Source: UBA5336 sp038745855 (lineage in GTDB: Bacteria > Pseudomonadota > Alphaproteobacteria > Caulobacterales > Hyphomonadaceae). From it: a DNA stretch of 64,000 bases. The translations under genes and the position numbers were made by a program. How positions within the stretch are numbered: the first letter of the stretch is position 1; each line of letters begins with the position of its first letter. The notes under the pieces were generated by a model that saw only the letters and a program-made list of their open reading frames with translations, made no database searches and was not told the origin of the DNA. The stretch covers positions 1 through 64,000 of the forward strand of contig JBCDLC010000012.1 in the NCBI GenBank assembly GCA_038745855.1, read 5' to 3'. Positions 42,180-50,973 of the stretch are shown piece by piece.

Positions 42180-43400
42180 TCAGCGGAAGCTATACCGGAT
42201 GGGGATGACGGCGTCATCGGCCCGGTCCTGGTCTTCATTTGGGCGTACCGATAGCCGCAGACCCGTGATCGTCCGGGACGCGCAGCCGCCGCCGGAGAAG
42301 GAAAACCACTGCTCGCCAGAGCCTGAGGCGGAAAGCAGCGGCGAGCCTGAACTGCCGGCGCGGCATGGGCCACTGCCGTCCAGCACGGGCCGCGCCCAGA
42401 TCCGCGCGCGGTCTATGGTTCCAAGGCGGTAGTCGAACGTGACGGTGATGCGCTCGCCTTCTACGATCGTTGTTCCGGGCTTGGGGGTCAGGGTCACATC
42501 ATTGATCGTGACACCGGCAATGCGAAACGTCCGCTCCGATATCCGATCATAGTTGGTCTCCGCAGCCTGGGCCCTGAGGGTCCTGGCCCTTTGCAACGCG
42601 CCTTCGGCAAAGCGGTGGGTCCGGTAGCGGCGGGCGAACGCTTCATAGGCTTCGGGCGTGTTCAGGCGGCGGGCCTCGGCGAAGGCGTCCTCAGCCGCTG
42701 TATTGCTTTCCGGTTGAGGCGTTGGCGCAGGTGGTGTGGCCGTAACGGCGGTATCGATTGCGGTTGAGGCGACATCTGAGGCTACGGCTTCGCTCGGTGC
42801 ACGCGCGGGGGATTGGTCCACGTCGCCTGTCATCTGGAGCGCGAACAGGCCGCCGGCCACGACCGCGAGCGCGGCAGCGCCAATCAGAACGCCGGCCATG
42901 CTGCGCCGTTTCCGTGGTGGAGCGGATGCATGCTTGGTCACGGTGACCTGCTTTGCCGGATAGTTGACAGCGCTGACGCCGGGTTGCGTGTCGCGCTCGC
43001 CTGCGCCAATGCGCGCCTTCACGGCGGCAACGAGGTTTTTCCACTCGGTGTTGCCGAGGTCGCCGTTCCAATCGGCCAGGTTGGCGCTTTCGATACGCGC
43101 AAAGCCAAAGGGGGGATCGACGGGATCGAGAAGCACGGGGATCAGTTTACCCGCTGCCTTGGCCATCTCCGCCTCTTCCTTCACCCAGTCCGAGCGGACC
43201 GAAGCGTCGGACCACAGGACGAGGACAGCCCGCGCCTGGCCGATCTTGTCCTTCAAGACGTCTTCCCATTTGGACCCCGGGGGGACCTGCACGTCGTAGA
43301 AGACATCGTAGCCCTCTGCGCGAAGGGCGTCGGCGATGGGGCGCACCCTGCCGTGCTCCTCCTGGTCCTCGCGTTTATAGCTGATGAAGATATCTGCCAT
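42180..43400 (-). CDS. TIR-domain protein with membrane anchor
   Basis: This 406-residue protein starts with a TIR domain (about 1-135): FISYKRED, FYDVQVPPGSKWEDVL and WSDASVRSDWVKEEAE, in which Glu76 lies where bacterial TIR NADases carry their catalytic glutamate. A basic stretch and a membrane segment follow (about 170-192), then a Pro/Thr/Ala spacer and a helical repeat-like segment (EAYEAFARRYRTHRFAEGA near 250). A C-terminal beta domain has two cysteines (GPCRAG and GGCASR) that may pair. TIR should be cytoplasmic and the C-terminus periplasmic. GAGGTGC precedes the ATG. Confidence 0.85.
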   Translation of the reverse strand: MADIFISYKREDQEEHGRVRPIADALRAEGYDVFYDVQVPPGSKWEDVLKDKIGQARAVLVLWSDASVRSDWVKEEAEMAKAAGKLIPVLLDPVDPPFGFARIESANLADWNGDLGNTEWKNLVAAVKARIGAGERDTQPGVSAVNYPAKQVTVTKHASAPPRKRRSMAGVLIGAAALAVVAGGLFALQMTGDVDQSPARAPSEAVASDVASTAIDTAVTATPPAPTPQPESNTAAEDAFAEARRLNTPEAYEAFARRYRTHRFAEGALQRARTLRAQAAETNYDRISERTFRIAGVTINDVTLTPKPGTTIVEGERITVTFDYRLGTIDRARIWARPVLDGSGPCRAGSSGSPLLSASGSGEQWFSFSGGGCASRTITGLRLSVRPNEDQDRADDAVIPIRYSFR

Positions 43401-43481
43401 GGCCCGCACCTCTTTCACGCCGGCTAGGCGTCGACCGTAACCGCTCAACGGTCGCATGTCAGCCAGCGGGCGCCTGGGAGG

Positions 43482-44216
43482 CTAGGATGCGTTTGCGGCG
43501 ATAAAGAGGGTCAGGGATACGAGGTTAGCCGACATGTGGGCGACGATCGGGGCGGTGATCGATCCCGTCGCAATCCGCAGCCACGCGAGATAGAGGCCCA
43601 TGATAAAGACCGGGACCATGCCCAGCAGCGTGTACTGTGGGTGGAGCGCTGCAAAAACGACGGCGGTCACGACCCCCGCTGACAGGGGCGTCAGGCCGCG
43701 ATTGAGGAGAAATCCGAGCGCAATGCCGCGAAACGCCATTTCCTCTGTGATCGGTATCAATATGCCACCCGCGGCGATCATGGACAGGCCGATGGCGTCT
43801 CTTGTCAGCAAGGGGTTCGCCTGGGGATCGCGGAACATCCAGTTCGGATCGTCACGGCTGACCAGGATACCGATCAGCAAGGTGCTGCCCAGGAGCACGA
43901 GCGGACCGGTCAGCGCGGCGATCCCGATCCAGTCACTTTCGATCTTAAGCGAGCCCGCGAAGGGCCCGGCACCAGCCCGGTCGCTCCAGAAGCTCATGGC
44001 GGCAAACAGGATCGCCTGGATCACAAGCAGAATCAGCCACTGCATCGGCGGTGATCCGCCTTCTTCGAATTGCTCCAAGACCCACCCCTGGGTGAGGAAC
44101 CCGGCAAGCAAAACGCCCACGTTGAGAAACAGGATCGGGGCGATGATTGGCCAGAAGACCGCTGCAATTGGTGCGCGACCCAGCGAAACCGGGGTGTTGT
44201 AAGGACCCTGAAACAT
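43482..44216 (-). CDS. CPBP-family intramembrane metalloprotease
   Basis: This 244-residue membrane protein has about seven predicted helices. The family motif is ITEEMAFRG near 157-165 (EExxxR), and later helices carry conserved histidines in AALHPQYTLLG and APIVAHMSANL. Members are Rce1-like proteases or protein-modifying factors; target unknown. I start at ATG 44216 because the upstream 73 codons overlap the divergent Smr gene and are unlike the family. It lies 81 bases upstream of the TIR gene on the same strand. Confidence 0.85.
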   Translation of the reverse strand: MFQGPYNTPVSLGRAPIAAVFWPIIAPILFLNVGVLLAGFLTQGWVLEQFEEGGSPPMQWLILLVIQAILFAAMSFWSDRAGAGPFAGSLKIESDWIGIAALTGPLVLLGSTLLIGILVSRDDPNWMFRDPQANPLLTRDAIGLSMIAAGGILIPITEEMAFRGIALGFLLNRGLTPLSAGVVTAVVFAALHPQYTLLGMVPVFIMGLYLAWLRIATGSITAPIVAHMSANLVSLTLFIAANAS

Positions 44217-44304
44217 TTGTGCAGTCTTCCCTGTTCGCGCGCGCAGGAGCAAGGCCTGAAAACGCGTGACTTCACTTTCCACGAAACCGCTGTACCTGCC
44301 CCCC

Positions 44305-44850
44305 ATGGCCGGACGTAAGATCACCTCATCTGAACAGCGAATATGGTCAGCCGTCACCCGTTCGGTGCGGCGGCACGGGCCCATGCCCAACTTTGAGGAG
44401 GCTGTTCGGCATGAAGGGGTGTCAACGGCCGACATGGAACGCGCGTTCGGGCGTCAGAGGAGCGATGAAGCGCCGCTTCCGGAGGCGCGGGTGCAAGCGA
44501 CCAACGCACCCAACCGGCGCGCCACGGCCGCAGCCGTTGTGGAGCGGGGCCGTGAGCGGAAGGTGCGCCGGGGCCAAGTGCCGATCGCCGCGAGGCTTGA
44601 CCTTCACGGCCACACGCAATCAAGCGCAGACCAAACACTTCGCCATTTCGTCGCCCAACAGCGACAAAGCGGAGCGCGGTGTGTTCTCGTCATCACGGGG
44701 AAAGGTCGCGACGGAACGTCCGTTCTGAAACGGAACTTTCTCGCCTGGCTGGAAAGCCCCTCGGCCAGGGCCATGGTGTCCGGTGTTGCTGAGGCGCACC
44801 CTCGGCACGGCGGCAGCGGGGCGTTCTATGTCTGGCTTCGGCGCTGTTGA
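44305..44850 (+). CDS. Smr-domain protein
   Basis: This 181-residue protein has a C-terminal Smr domain (about 98-181) with LDLHGHTQSSADQTLRHFV and a VLVITGKGRDG segment, both hallmarks. Smr domains cut or nick nucleic acid and have been tied to ribosome rescue. The N-terminal half is basic and probably flexible. In many alphaproteobacteria this gene follows mltA; here it is about 40 kb away. An ATG at 44266 would add 13 residues. Confidence 0.85.
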   Translation: MAGRKITSSEQRIWSAVTRSVRRHGPMPNFEEAVRHEGVSTADMERAFGRQRSDEAPLPEARVQATNAPNRRATAAAVVERGRERKVRRGQVPIAARLDLHGHTQSSADQTLRHFVAQQRQSGARCVLVITGKGRDGTSVLKRNFLAWLESPSARAMVSGVAEAHPRHGGSGAFYVWLRRC

Positions 44851-44867
44851 GCGGCTCTGCGCCGACG

Positions 44868-45224
44868 CTACCCAGGCGCGCGGGAAGCTTTTTCCTCAAG
44901 ACCTGACTGCCCTTGGCGCGCGGCGAGCGCCTGGGCGACGGCATCCAGGGGTACACCTCGGCACCGGAGCCCAACAAACAGGTGATACAGGAGGTCAGCG
45001 GCTTCGTTTGCAATTTCGGTCTCAGGCTGTGCGGCGAGCGCGAGCGCCAGTTCGACCGCTTCCTCTCCAAGTTTCTTGCCGCACTCGATCGGGCCTTTTC
45101 CGATAAGCTTTGTGGTGTACGACACCGTTTCGTCGCCGCCTGCCCGCGCATCGATCGTGCCTGATAGTTGGGACAGTACCTGCGCCAAGAGGGCGGCGTC
45201 TCCGAGGGGTGTGGTCTGGGTCAT
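44868..45224 (-). CDS. hisE: Phosphoribosyl-ATP pyrophosphatase
   Basis: This 118-residue protein catalyses the second step of histidine synthesis, hydrolysing phosphoribosyl-ATP. The metal-binding GEEAVELALA near 53-62 and NEAADLLYHLFVGL near 73-86 are conserved. It is not fused to HisI, and no hisI is in the window. The ATG is preceded by GGAGG, which sits within a short hairpin. Confidence 0.92.
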   Translation of the reverse strand: MTQTTPLGDAALLAQVLSQLSGTIDARAGGDETVSYTTKLIGKGPIECGKKLGEEAVELALALAAQPETEIANEAADLLYHLFVGLRCRGVPLDAVAQALAARQGQSGLEEKASRAPG

Positions 45225-45225
45225 C

Positions 45226-45238
45226 GCCGGCCTCCGGC
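45226..45238 (-). promoter_or_regulatory. Hairpin enclosing the hisE ribosome-binding site
   Basis: On the minus strand GCCGG-AGG-CCGGC forms a 5-bp stem whose 5' arm and loop hold the GGAGG of hisE, three bases before its ATG. Translation may depend on ribosomes arriving from hisF. Confidence 0.4.
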
Positions 45239-45251
45239 TTGAATGGATGCT

Positions 45252-46016
45252 TTACGGGAAGGGACGCACCGGCGCGCCCGCTTCGGCAAGGGCGGCGCGA
45301 CACTCCGCCAGCGGAACCTCACCGAAATGGAAGATCGATGCCGCCAGGACAGCGCTGGCCCCACCCTCGAGAACAGCGGGTGCGAAATCGGCTGCAGAGC
45401 CGGCGCCGCCAGATGCGATCACCGGGATGGAGACGGCCCTCGTCACGGCACTAAGCAAGGGCAGATCGAAGCCTGATTTCGTTCCGTCCTTATCCATGCT
45501 GGTCAGCAGGATTTCGCCAGCGCCCCGTCGTTCCGCTTCACGCGCATAATCGACCGCATCGATACCGGTGTCGCGTCGGCCGCCATGGGTGAACACGGAC
45601 CACTTGCCGGGTTCGCTCGCCCTGGCGTCGATGGCGACCACCACACATTGGCGACCGCATCGCATGGCGGACTGGGTTATCAGGTCATGGTTCGCAACGG
45701 CCGCGGAATTGATGGCGACCTTGTCGGCCCCGGCCCGGAGCAATGTGACCATGTCATCGGGCGAGCGCACACCGCCGCCCACGGTGAGAGGCATGAAACA
45801 GCGCTCTGCCGTGCGGGTGACCACGTCCAGCATGGTGCCGCGATCCTCATGGGACGCGGTGATATCCAGAAAACAGAGCTCATCCGCGCCGGCCTCCGAG
45901 TAGGCCTCCGCCAGCTCCACGGGGTCGCCGGCGTCTCGCAAGTCGACGAAATTCACGCCCTTGACGGTGCGCCCATCCTTCACATCGAGGCAGGGGATGA
46001 TGCGGGTCTTCAGCAC
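45252..46016 (-). CDS. hisF: Imidazole glycerol phosphate synthase subunit HisF
   Basis: This 254-residue cyclase barrel makes imidazole glycerol phosphate and AICAR from PRFAR using ammonia from HisH. Asp11 in PCLDVKDG and the second catalytic aspartate in VVAIDARAS near 130 are present, with the phosphate loops VGGGVRS near 82 and IASGGAGS near 220. It starts with GTG and overlaps the hisA end by seven bases. Confidence 0.96.
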   Translation of the reverse strand: MLKTRIIPCLDVKDGRTVKGVNFVDLRDAGDPVELAEAYSEAGADELCFLDITASHEDRGTMLDVVTRTAERCFMPLTVGGGVRSPDDMVTLLRAGADKVAINSAAVANHDLITQSAMRCGRQCVVVAIDARASEPGKWSVFTHGGRRDTGIDAVDYAREAERRGAGEILLTSMDKDGTKSGFDLPLLSAVTRAVSIPVIASGGAGSAADFAPAVLEGGASAVLAASIFHFGEVPLAECRAALAEAGAPVRPFP

Positions 46017-46762
46017 GCTTCACCGCCTTGGCTTGCCGCCGAAATAGCCTCTTCTGGATCGATATCGCCATCGTAAAGCGCCCGGCCGAGGATCGCGCCA
46101 GCGATTGGTCGGCGGGAGTTTGCGCGCCGCAAATGTCGTATGTCGCCGACGGATGCGACGCCGCCGCTGGCGATGATCGGGATGGAAACGGCCTCGGCCA
46201 AGGATGCGGTGAACGCGACGTTTACGCCGGTTTTCGTGCCGTCGCGTCCGATATCAGTGGCGATTATGGCGGCGACGCCGCATCCCTCGAAAGCCTTTGC
46301 CAACTCGATTGCATCCATGTCGGACGTTTCGGCCCAGCCCTCGACAGCGACCTCTCCATTGCGGGCATCAATCCCGACGACGATTTTACCCGGCAGCGCG
46401 GATGCCGCCTCGCGGACAAGCCCTGGATCCCTGACAGCCACCGTTCCCAGGATGACCCGGTCGATCCCCGCCTCGAGCCACGCGTCGACCTGGGCGCGAT
46501 TGCGAATGCCGCCGCCGAGCTGGACGGGTACGTCCGTAGCTGCAAGGATCGCACGGACGGCATGGCCATTCGCGCTCTCTCCTGCAAACGCCCCATTCAG
46601 GTCGACAACGTGCAGATGGTCGAACCCCATCGCCCGAAACGCGACTGCCTGGTCGGCTGGTGAAGCGTTGAACGTCGTCGCCCGGCCCATGTCGCCGCGC
46701 ACGAGCCGTACGCAAGCGCCGTCCTTCAGGTCGATGGCGGGATAGAGTTGAAAGTCGGCCAT
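46010..46762 (-). CDS. hisA: ProFAR isomerase HisA
   Basis: This 250-residue barrel isomerises ProFAR to PRFAR in histidine synthesis. The catalytic base Asp10 is in AIDLKDG, the second acid in IATDIGRDGTKTG near 170, and the phosphate loop in QLGGGIRN near 80. It starts one base after the hisH stop and overlaps hisF. Confidence 0.96.
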   Translation of the reverse strand: MADFQLYPAIDLKDGACVRLVRGDMGRATTFNASPADQAVAFRAMGFDHLHVVDLNGAFAGESANGHAVRAILAATDVPVQLGGGIRNRAQVDAWLEAGIDRVILGTVAVRDPGLVREAASALPGKIVVGIDARNGEVAVEGWAETSDMDAIELAKAFEGCGVAAIIATDIGRDGTKTGVNVAFTASLAEAVSIPIIASGGVASVGDIRHLRRANSRRPIAGAILGRALYDGDIDPEEAISAASQGGEAC

Positions 46763-46763
46763 C

Positions 46764-47405
46764 TTACGGGGCCCAGCTCAGGAAGTTCGCGAGGATCTTG
46801 AGGCCGACGGCTTGGCTCTTTTCGGGGTGGAACTGCGTGCCGAACACGGTGTCCTTCGTGATCGCCGCAGCAAACGGGTAGCCGTGTTCACTTGCGGCGA
46901 TGATCACCGATTCATCTTCGGGCGAGAATACGAAGGAGTGCACGAAGTATGCGTGTGCGTCCCGGCTCAAGCCATCCATCACGGTGTGGGGCCTCTGCAA
47001 TTCAAGCGTATTCCAGCCCATGTGTGGGATACGGACCGAGGGCGCAGCCCGCATCGGCTCGACTTGCCCGTGGATCCACCCAAAGCCGCGGTGTTCCCCG
47101 TCCTCAAGGCCGAAATCCGCCAGCAATTGCATCCCCACGCAAATTCCAAGGAAGGGCACGCCGCGGCGATGCACAGCCTCTTCCATGGCTTCGAGCAGTC
47201 CCGTGCGTTCATCAACGGCCCGGCGGCAATCCCCGAAATGGCCAACGCCTGGCAGGACAATCCTGTCGGCCTTGGCGATCACGTCTGGATCGGCGGTCAG
47301 CGTAAGGGACACCGCACGCTCGGATGTGCGCGCCGCCTCTGAGAGGGCGCGGGCGGCGGAGTGTACGTTGCCGGAGCCGTAATCGATGAGGGCCAGGGAT
47401 GCCAT
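46764..47405 (-). CDS. hisH: Imidazole glycerol phosphate synthase subunit HisH
   Basis: This 213-residue class I glutamine amidotransferase gives ammonia to HisF. The nucleophile is in GICVGMQLL near 85-93, and the His-Glu pair in TQFHPEKSQ near 193-201. IDYGSGN is at 7-13. It leads the unit hisH-hisA-hisF-hisE; hisB, often adjacent, is about 6.3 kb away. Confidence 0.95.
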   Translation of the reverse strand: MASLALIDYGSGNVHSAARALSEAARTSERAVSLTLTADPDVIAKADRIVLPGVGHFGDCRRAVDERTGLLEAMEEAVHRRGVPFLGICVGMQLLADFGLEDGEHRGFGWIHGQVEPMRAAPSVRIPHMGWNTLELQRPHTVMDGLSRDAHAYFVHSFVFSPEDESVIIAASEHGYPFAAAITKDTVFGTQFHPEKSQAVGLKILANFLSWAP

Positions 47406-47471
47406 GGCCGTCGTCTTAGGCCGCCCACGGGTTGCTGGGAAGGGCTTGCTGGCCTGTCGTGCGAGCGGTCT

Positions 47472-48071
47472 CTACATGGAGGCTTCGACGGCGCGGGCGA
47501 CGTAGTCGAGCCGGTCATGGCCGAAGAAGATCTCGTCACCAACAAAAAATGTGGGGGCACCAAACGCGCCGCGTTCAATCGCGCTGTCGGTATTGGTTTT
47601 CAGTCGGGCCTTGTTTTGCGGATCGGTCGACAGGGCCTTTATCCGTTCCAAATCAAAACCCTCTGCCGCGCAGAATTTTCCAAGGTCGTCATCGTCACCC
47701 AGGTTGAGGGGATCGGGTCGGCCCCAGGAATGGTCGAAGCAGGCTTTTGAGAACCGCAATTGCTCATCGCGATCGTCCATCCCAATCGCCGCCCGTTGCA
47801 CACCGAGTGTGTTCACCGGAAAATATGGATTGGAATGGAACGGAATGCCGATATGCGCCGCGCAACGCGGAACATCGATGGCGAGATACTTGGCCTTTGC
47901 GGGCACCGTGCCGGGCGGTCTGTTTCCGGTTCCCTGCATGATTCCGCCAAGAAAAACTGGCGTGTAGATGATCTCGGCGCCAATTCGCTCGGCGATCTTC
48001 GGAGCATCATACCACGCCAGATACGCGGTGGGGCTAACGATATCATAAAGGAACTCGATTTGTTTCGGCAC
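47472..48071 (-). CDS. 2-hydroxychromene-2-carboxylate isomerase family protein (DsbA-like)
   Basis: This 199-residue thioredoxin-fold protein resembles HCCA isomerases and kappa-class glutathione transferases. FLYDIVSPTAYLAW near 7-20 carries the catalytic serine in place of the CxxC cysteines. GAFGAPTFFVGDEIFFGHDRLDYV near 167-190 is the conserved end. The substrate here is unknown; no naphthalene genes are nearby. It starts with GTG after GGAGGAG. It diverges from the HxlR gene. Confidence 0.83.
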   Translation of the reverse strand: MPKQIEFLYDIVSPTAYLAWYDAPKIAERIGAEIIYTPVFLGGIMQGTGNRPPGTVPAKAKYLAIDVPRCAAHIGIPFHSNPYFPVNTLGVQRAAIGMDDRDEQLRFSKACFDHSWGRPDPLNLGDDDDLGKFCAAEGFDLERIKALSTDPQNKARLKTNTDSAIERGAFGAPTFFVGDEIFFGHDRLDYVARAVEASM

Positions 48072-48171
48072 TGAACTTGCTCCTCCCGATGACGGATTGC
48101 GGCAGTCCGGTTCGGCCGGACTTGCGGTATGAGAGGCGCGAGCCTATCGTGTGAGTTTGAAAAGAGAACCC

Positions 48172-48531
48172 ATGAAATGGACCAACCTCCAAGATAATTG
48201 GTGTCCGGTGGCTCGGACCCTCTCGGTGGTCGGCGATCGCTGGACCCTCCTGATCCTACGCGACTGTTTTCTCGGCCTTACCCGGTTCGATCAGTTCGCG
48301 GAAAGCCTTGGTATCACGCGGCATGTCCTGGCCGCGCGGCTGAAACTGTTGGTCGATGCGGGTATTCTTGAAAAGCGCGCCTATAGTACGCGGCCGAGCC
48401 GCTATGATTACCACCTGACGCCGAAGGGCCAGGCGCTCGGGCCCGCCCTGTCGGCGCTTCGGGATTTTGGAAAGGCGCACCTTCCCATCCGTCGCCCCGC
48501 GGGCGAGTCGCCGGAGACGCCAGCGACGTAA
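48172..48531 (+). CDS. HxlR-family transcriptional regulator
   Basis: This 119-residue winged-helix protein has the HxlR start CPVARTLSVVGDRWTLLILRD, with cysteine 11 available for redox or aldehyde sensing, then LTRFDQFAESLGITRHVLAARL and a wing RYDYHLTPKG. It diverges from the isomerase-like gene with about 100 bases between starts, so it probably controls that gene. AAAGAGA precedes the ATG. Confidence 0.87.
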   Translation: MKWTNLQDNWCPVARTLSVVGDRWTLLILRDCFLGLTRFDQFAESLGITRHVLAARLKLLVDAGILEKRAYSTRPSRYDYHLTPKGQALGPALSALRDFGKAHLPIRRPAGESPETPAT

Positions 48532-48534
48532 AGT

Positions 48535-49839
48535 TCAGAGGATGAATTTCGAGAGGTCGGTGTTGCCCGCGAGGTTCGCCAGTCTCTCGTTGACGTAGGC
48601 AGCGTCAATCTCGAGGGTCTCGCCCGCTTTCTCCGGCGCTTCGAAACTGATCTCGTCGAGCAAACGCTCGAGAACCGTCTGGAGACGACGGGCACCGATA
48701 TTCTCTACGGTGTCATTCACGTTCACAGCGATATCGGCGAGCCGATCGATGGCGTCCTCGGTGAATTTCAGGGTCACGGACTCGGCGTCGAGCAACGCAA
48801 TATGCTGTTTGATGAGGCTGGCTTCGGGCTCCACCAGGATGCGGCGCATGTCGTCACGGCTTAGGGCGTTCAATTCGACGCGGATCGGCAAGCGGCCCTG
48901 GAGTTCGGGCAACAGATCGGACGGTTTGGCGATATGGAAGGCTCCAGAAGCGATGAACAGGATGTGGTCTGTCTTTACGACGCCGCGCTTTGTGCTCACG
49001 GACGTGCCCTCGATCAGGGGCAGCAGATCGCGCTGCACGCCCTCCCGGGACACATCTGCGCCGCCACGTTCCTTGCGGGCTGCGACCTTGTCGACCTCGT
49101 CGAGGAACACGATACCGTCCTGCTCCACGGCGTGGATAGCCTCCCGGACAAGCGTTTCCTCATCCAACATCCTGTCCGCTTCCTCGTCCATGAGGGGCTG
49201 ATGGGCTTCAGCGACAGTTGATGAGACCCGCCTTGTCCGCCCACCCATGGCCTTACCCAGCAAATCGCCGAGATTCATCATGCCCATGGAGCCCCCAGCG
49301 CCTGGCATTTCCATCATCTGCATCGGATTCGATGTATCGGCGAGGTCCAGCTCTACGGTCTTGTCGTCGAGTTCGCCGTCGCGCAGCTTTCGGCGGAAGG
49401 CTTCCCGCGTTGACGATTGCGCATCCGGGCCCACGAGCGCATCGAGGAGCCGTTCTTCGGCCTTGTCTGCCGCCGCTGGAGCCACCTCCTTGCGGCGCTG
49501 TTCCCGGATCATGGAGATTGCCGCTTCCACTAGGTCGCGGATGATCTGTTCCACATCGCGGCCGACATAGCCGACCTCCGTGAATTTCGTGGCTTCTACC
49601 TTGAGAAACGGGGCATTTGCGAGTTTCGCCAGTCGCCGGGAGATCTCGGTCTTGCCAACACCCGTGGGTCCAATCATCAGGATGTTCTTCGGCGTGATCT
49701 CGTCCCGCAGAGCCTCAGGCGCCTGTTTGCGGCGCCAACGGTTCCTTAGGGCGATCGCCACGGCGCGCTTTGCGTCAGACTGCCCAATGATGTGACGGTC
49801 CAATTCGGTGACGATTGCTCGAGGCGTAAGGTCTGACAT
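48535..49839 (-). CDS. hslU: ATP-dependent protease ATPase subunit HslU
   Basis: This 434-residue AAA+ unfoldase feeds HslV. The pore and Walker A regions are near 50-65 (MIGPTGVGKTEISRRLAK) and Walker B is IVFLDEVDKVA near 248. The intermediate domain spans about 110-230, and the end TDLSKFIL is the tail that inserts into HslV. A membrane-protein gene separates it from hslV, which is unusual. Confidence 0.96.
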   Translation of the reverse strand: MSDLTPRAIVTELDRHIIGQSDAKRAVAIALRNRWRRKQAPEALRDEITPKNILMIGPTGVGKTEISRRLAKLANAPFLKVEATKFTEVGYVGRDVEQIIRDLVEAAISMIREQRRKEVAPAAADKAEERLLDALVGPDAQSSTREAFRRKLRDGELDDKTVELDLADTSNPMQMMEMPGAGGSMGMMNLGDLLGKAMGGRTRRVSSTVAEAHQPLMDEEADRMLDEETLVREAIHAVEQDGIVFLDEVDKVAARKERGGADVSREGVQRDLLPLIEGTSVSTKRGVVKTDHILFIASGAFHIAKPSDLLPELQGRLPIRVELNALSRDDMRRILVEPEASLIKQHIALLDAESVTLKFTEDAIDRLADIAVNVNDTVENIGARRLQTVLERLLDEISFEAPEKAGETLEIDAAYVNERLANLAGNTDLSKFIL

Positions 49840-49881
49840 GGGGGCTCCGATCGGGGCCGCTCGGATGCGGCGCAGCTTCGG

Positions 49882-50973
49882 TCAAGCGGGTTCGGGCGGG
49901 AAAAGCCGGGCGTAGATGCCATGGCGCGGGAAGAGGCTGAGAACAGCGCGACGTGCGGTCGACCAGCCACTGCCAAGCAGCACAACAGCGCCGCCAAGGA
50001 GAAGCAAGGTGACGATTGTCGTCTGCAAGGGTCCGTCCACAGACGACGAGACCAGGACCTGTAGCGCCAGACCGTAGCTTAGTAGGCTTGAAGCGATGAG
50101 CGCCCTGCGATTGAGGGCGAGCGAAAGAAGCGCGAAACCAATCAACGCGACGAGGAGAATCAGGGCCTCCTGATAGGACTGGCTCCCTGCACCCGAGCCA
50201 GAGATCACGAGACGCAATCCGAAGATGATCTGGGGCGCTGCAGCCAGGTGGAGCCAAAACGCATAATCCGCTTTCCGCGTCGCGCGCTTCGGGTCGGTCA
50301 TATCGAGGGATATCGCGAGGGCCAATGTCAACGCGCCGATGATGACAGACAGCCCCCCGCCGATCACGAGGCCGATGTCGCCGAAAACGCTGATACCCGC
50401 ATAGGCCATGGATGCCAGGGAAAGCGCCAGGATGAACAGGGAGAACGGTAATCTGAAGCGTAGGAAGTAGGCGATCGCTGCGGCTGCGGCTGCGCCCGCG
50501 CCGATCATGCCAACGCTGCCAGCGGCATTCCAGATCCCGAAAATGGACTGAAGCTGTGAGGTACGATCCTGTCCTGTTATCGCCGTCGCCGTAAGACCAA
50601 TGAACAAAGTGAACATGGCGCAGAGGGCCATACTTGGCAGTAAGAGGCGTCGCCGCGTGCAGAAGTACTCTGACAGCAGCCAGGATACGCCAGCGGCCGG
50701 AAGCAGAGTCACCGCTGCAGCAAAGGCGGGCGATCCGCCGCCGGTCGAGCCGAACCCCATGAGGCCCGTCAGCAACAGGACCCCAGAGACGAGCAGAACG
50801 AGCCCTGTTGTGATGAATATGTCATTGAAGTTCGCCAGAAAGCGCAGTGTTTCGGGATCCCCGGCGCTGGCCCCGCCCGAGCGAGCCTCCAGAAAGCCTT
50901 CCAGCCGTCTGGCCTGGTCGCGTGTGAGAACGCCTGAATCGACCGCTGCACGCAGGTCGTTCTGGTCAAACAT
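49882..50973 (-). CDS. DUF2157-like polytopic membrane protein
   Basis: This 363-residue protein has a soluble N-terminal segment (1-50, with VLTRDQARRLEGFL) followed by about ten hydrophobic helices, the general plan of DUF2157/DUF4401 proteins of unknown function. Its start overlaps hslV by eight bases and its end is 42 bases before hslU, so it is probably translated from the same mRNA. No catalytic motif is visible. Confidence 0.7.
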   Translation of the reverse strand: MFDQNDLRAAVDSGVLTRDQARRLEGFLEARSGGASAGDPETLRFLANFNDIFITTGLVLLVSGVLLLTGLMGFGSTGGGSPAFAAAVTLLPAAGVSWLLSEYFCTRRRLLLPSMALCAMFTLFIGLTATAITGQDRTSQLQSIFGIWNAAGSVGMIGAGAAAAAAIAYFLRFRLPFSLFILALSLASMAYAGISVFGDIGLVIGGGLSVIIGALTLALAISLDMTDPKRATRKADYAFWLHLAAAPQIIFGLRLVISGSGAGSQSYQEALILLVALIGFALLSLALNRRALIASSLLSYGLALQVLVSSSVDGPLQTTIVTLLLLGGAVVLLGSGWSTARRAVLSLFPRHGIYARLFPPEPA

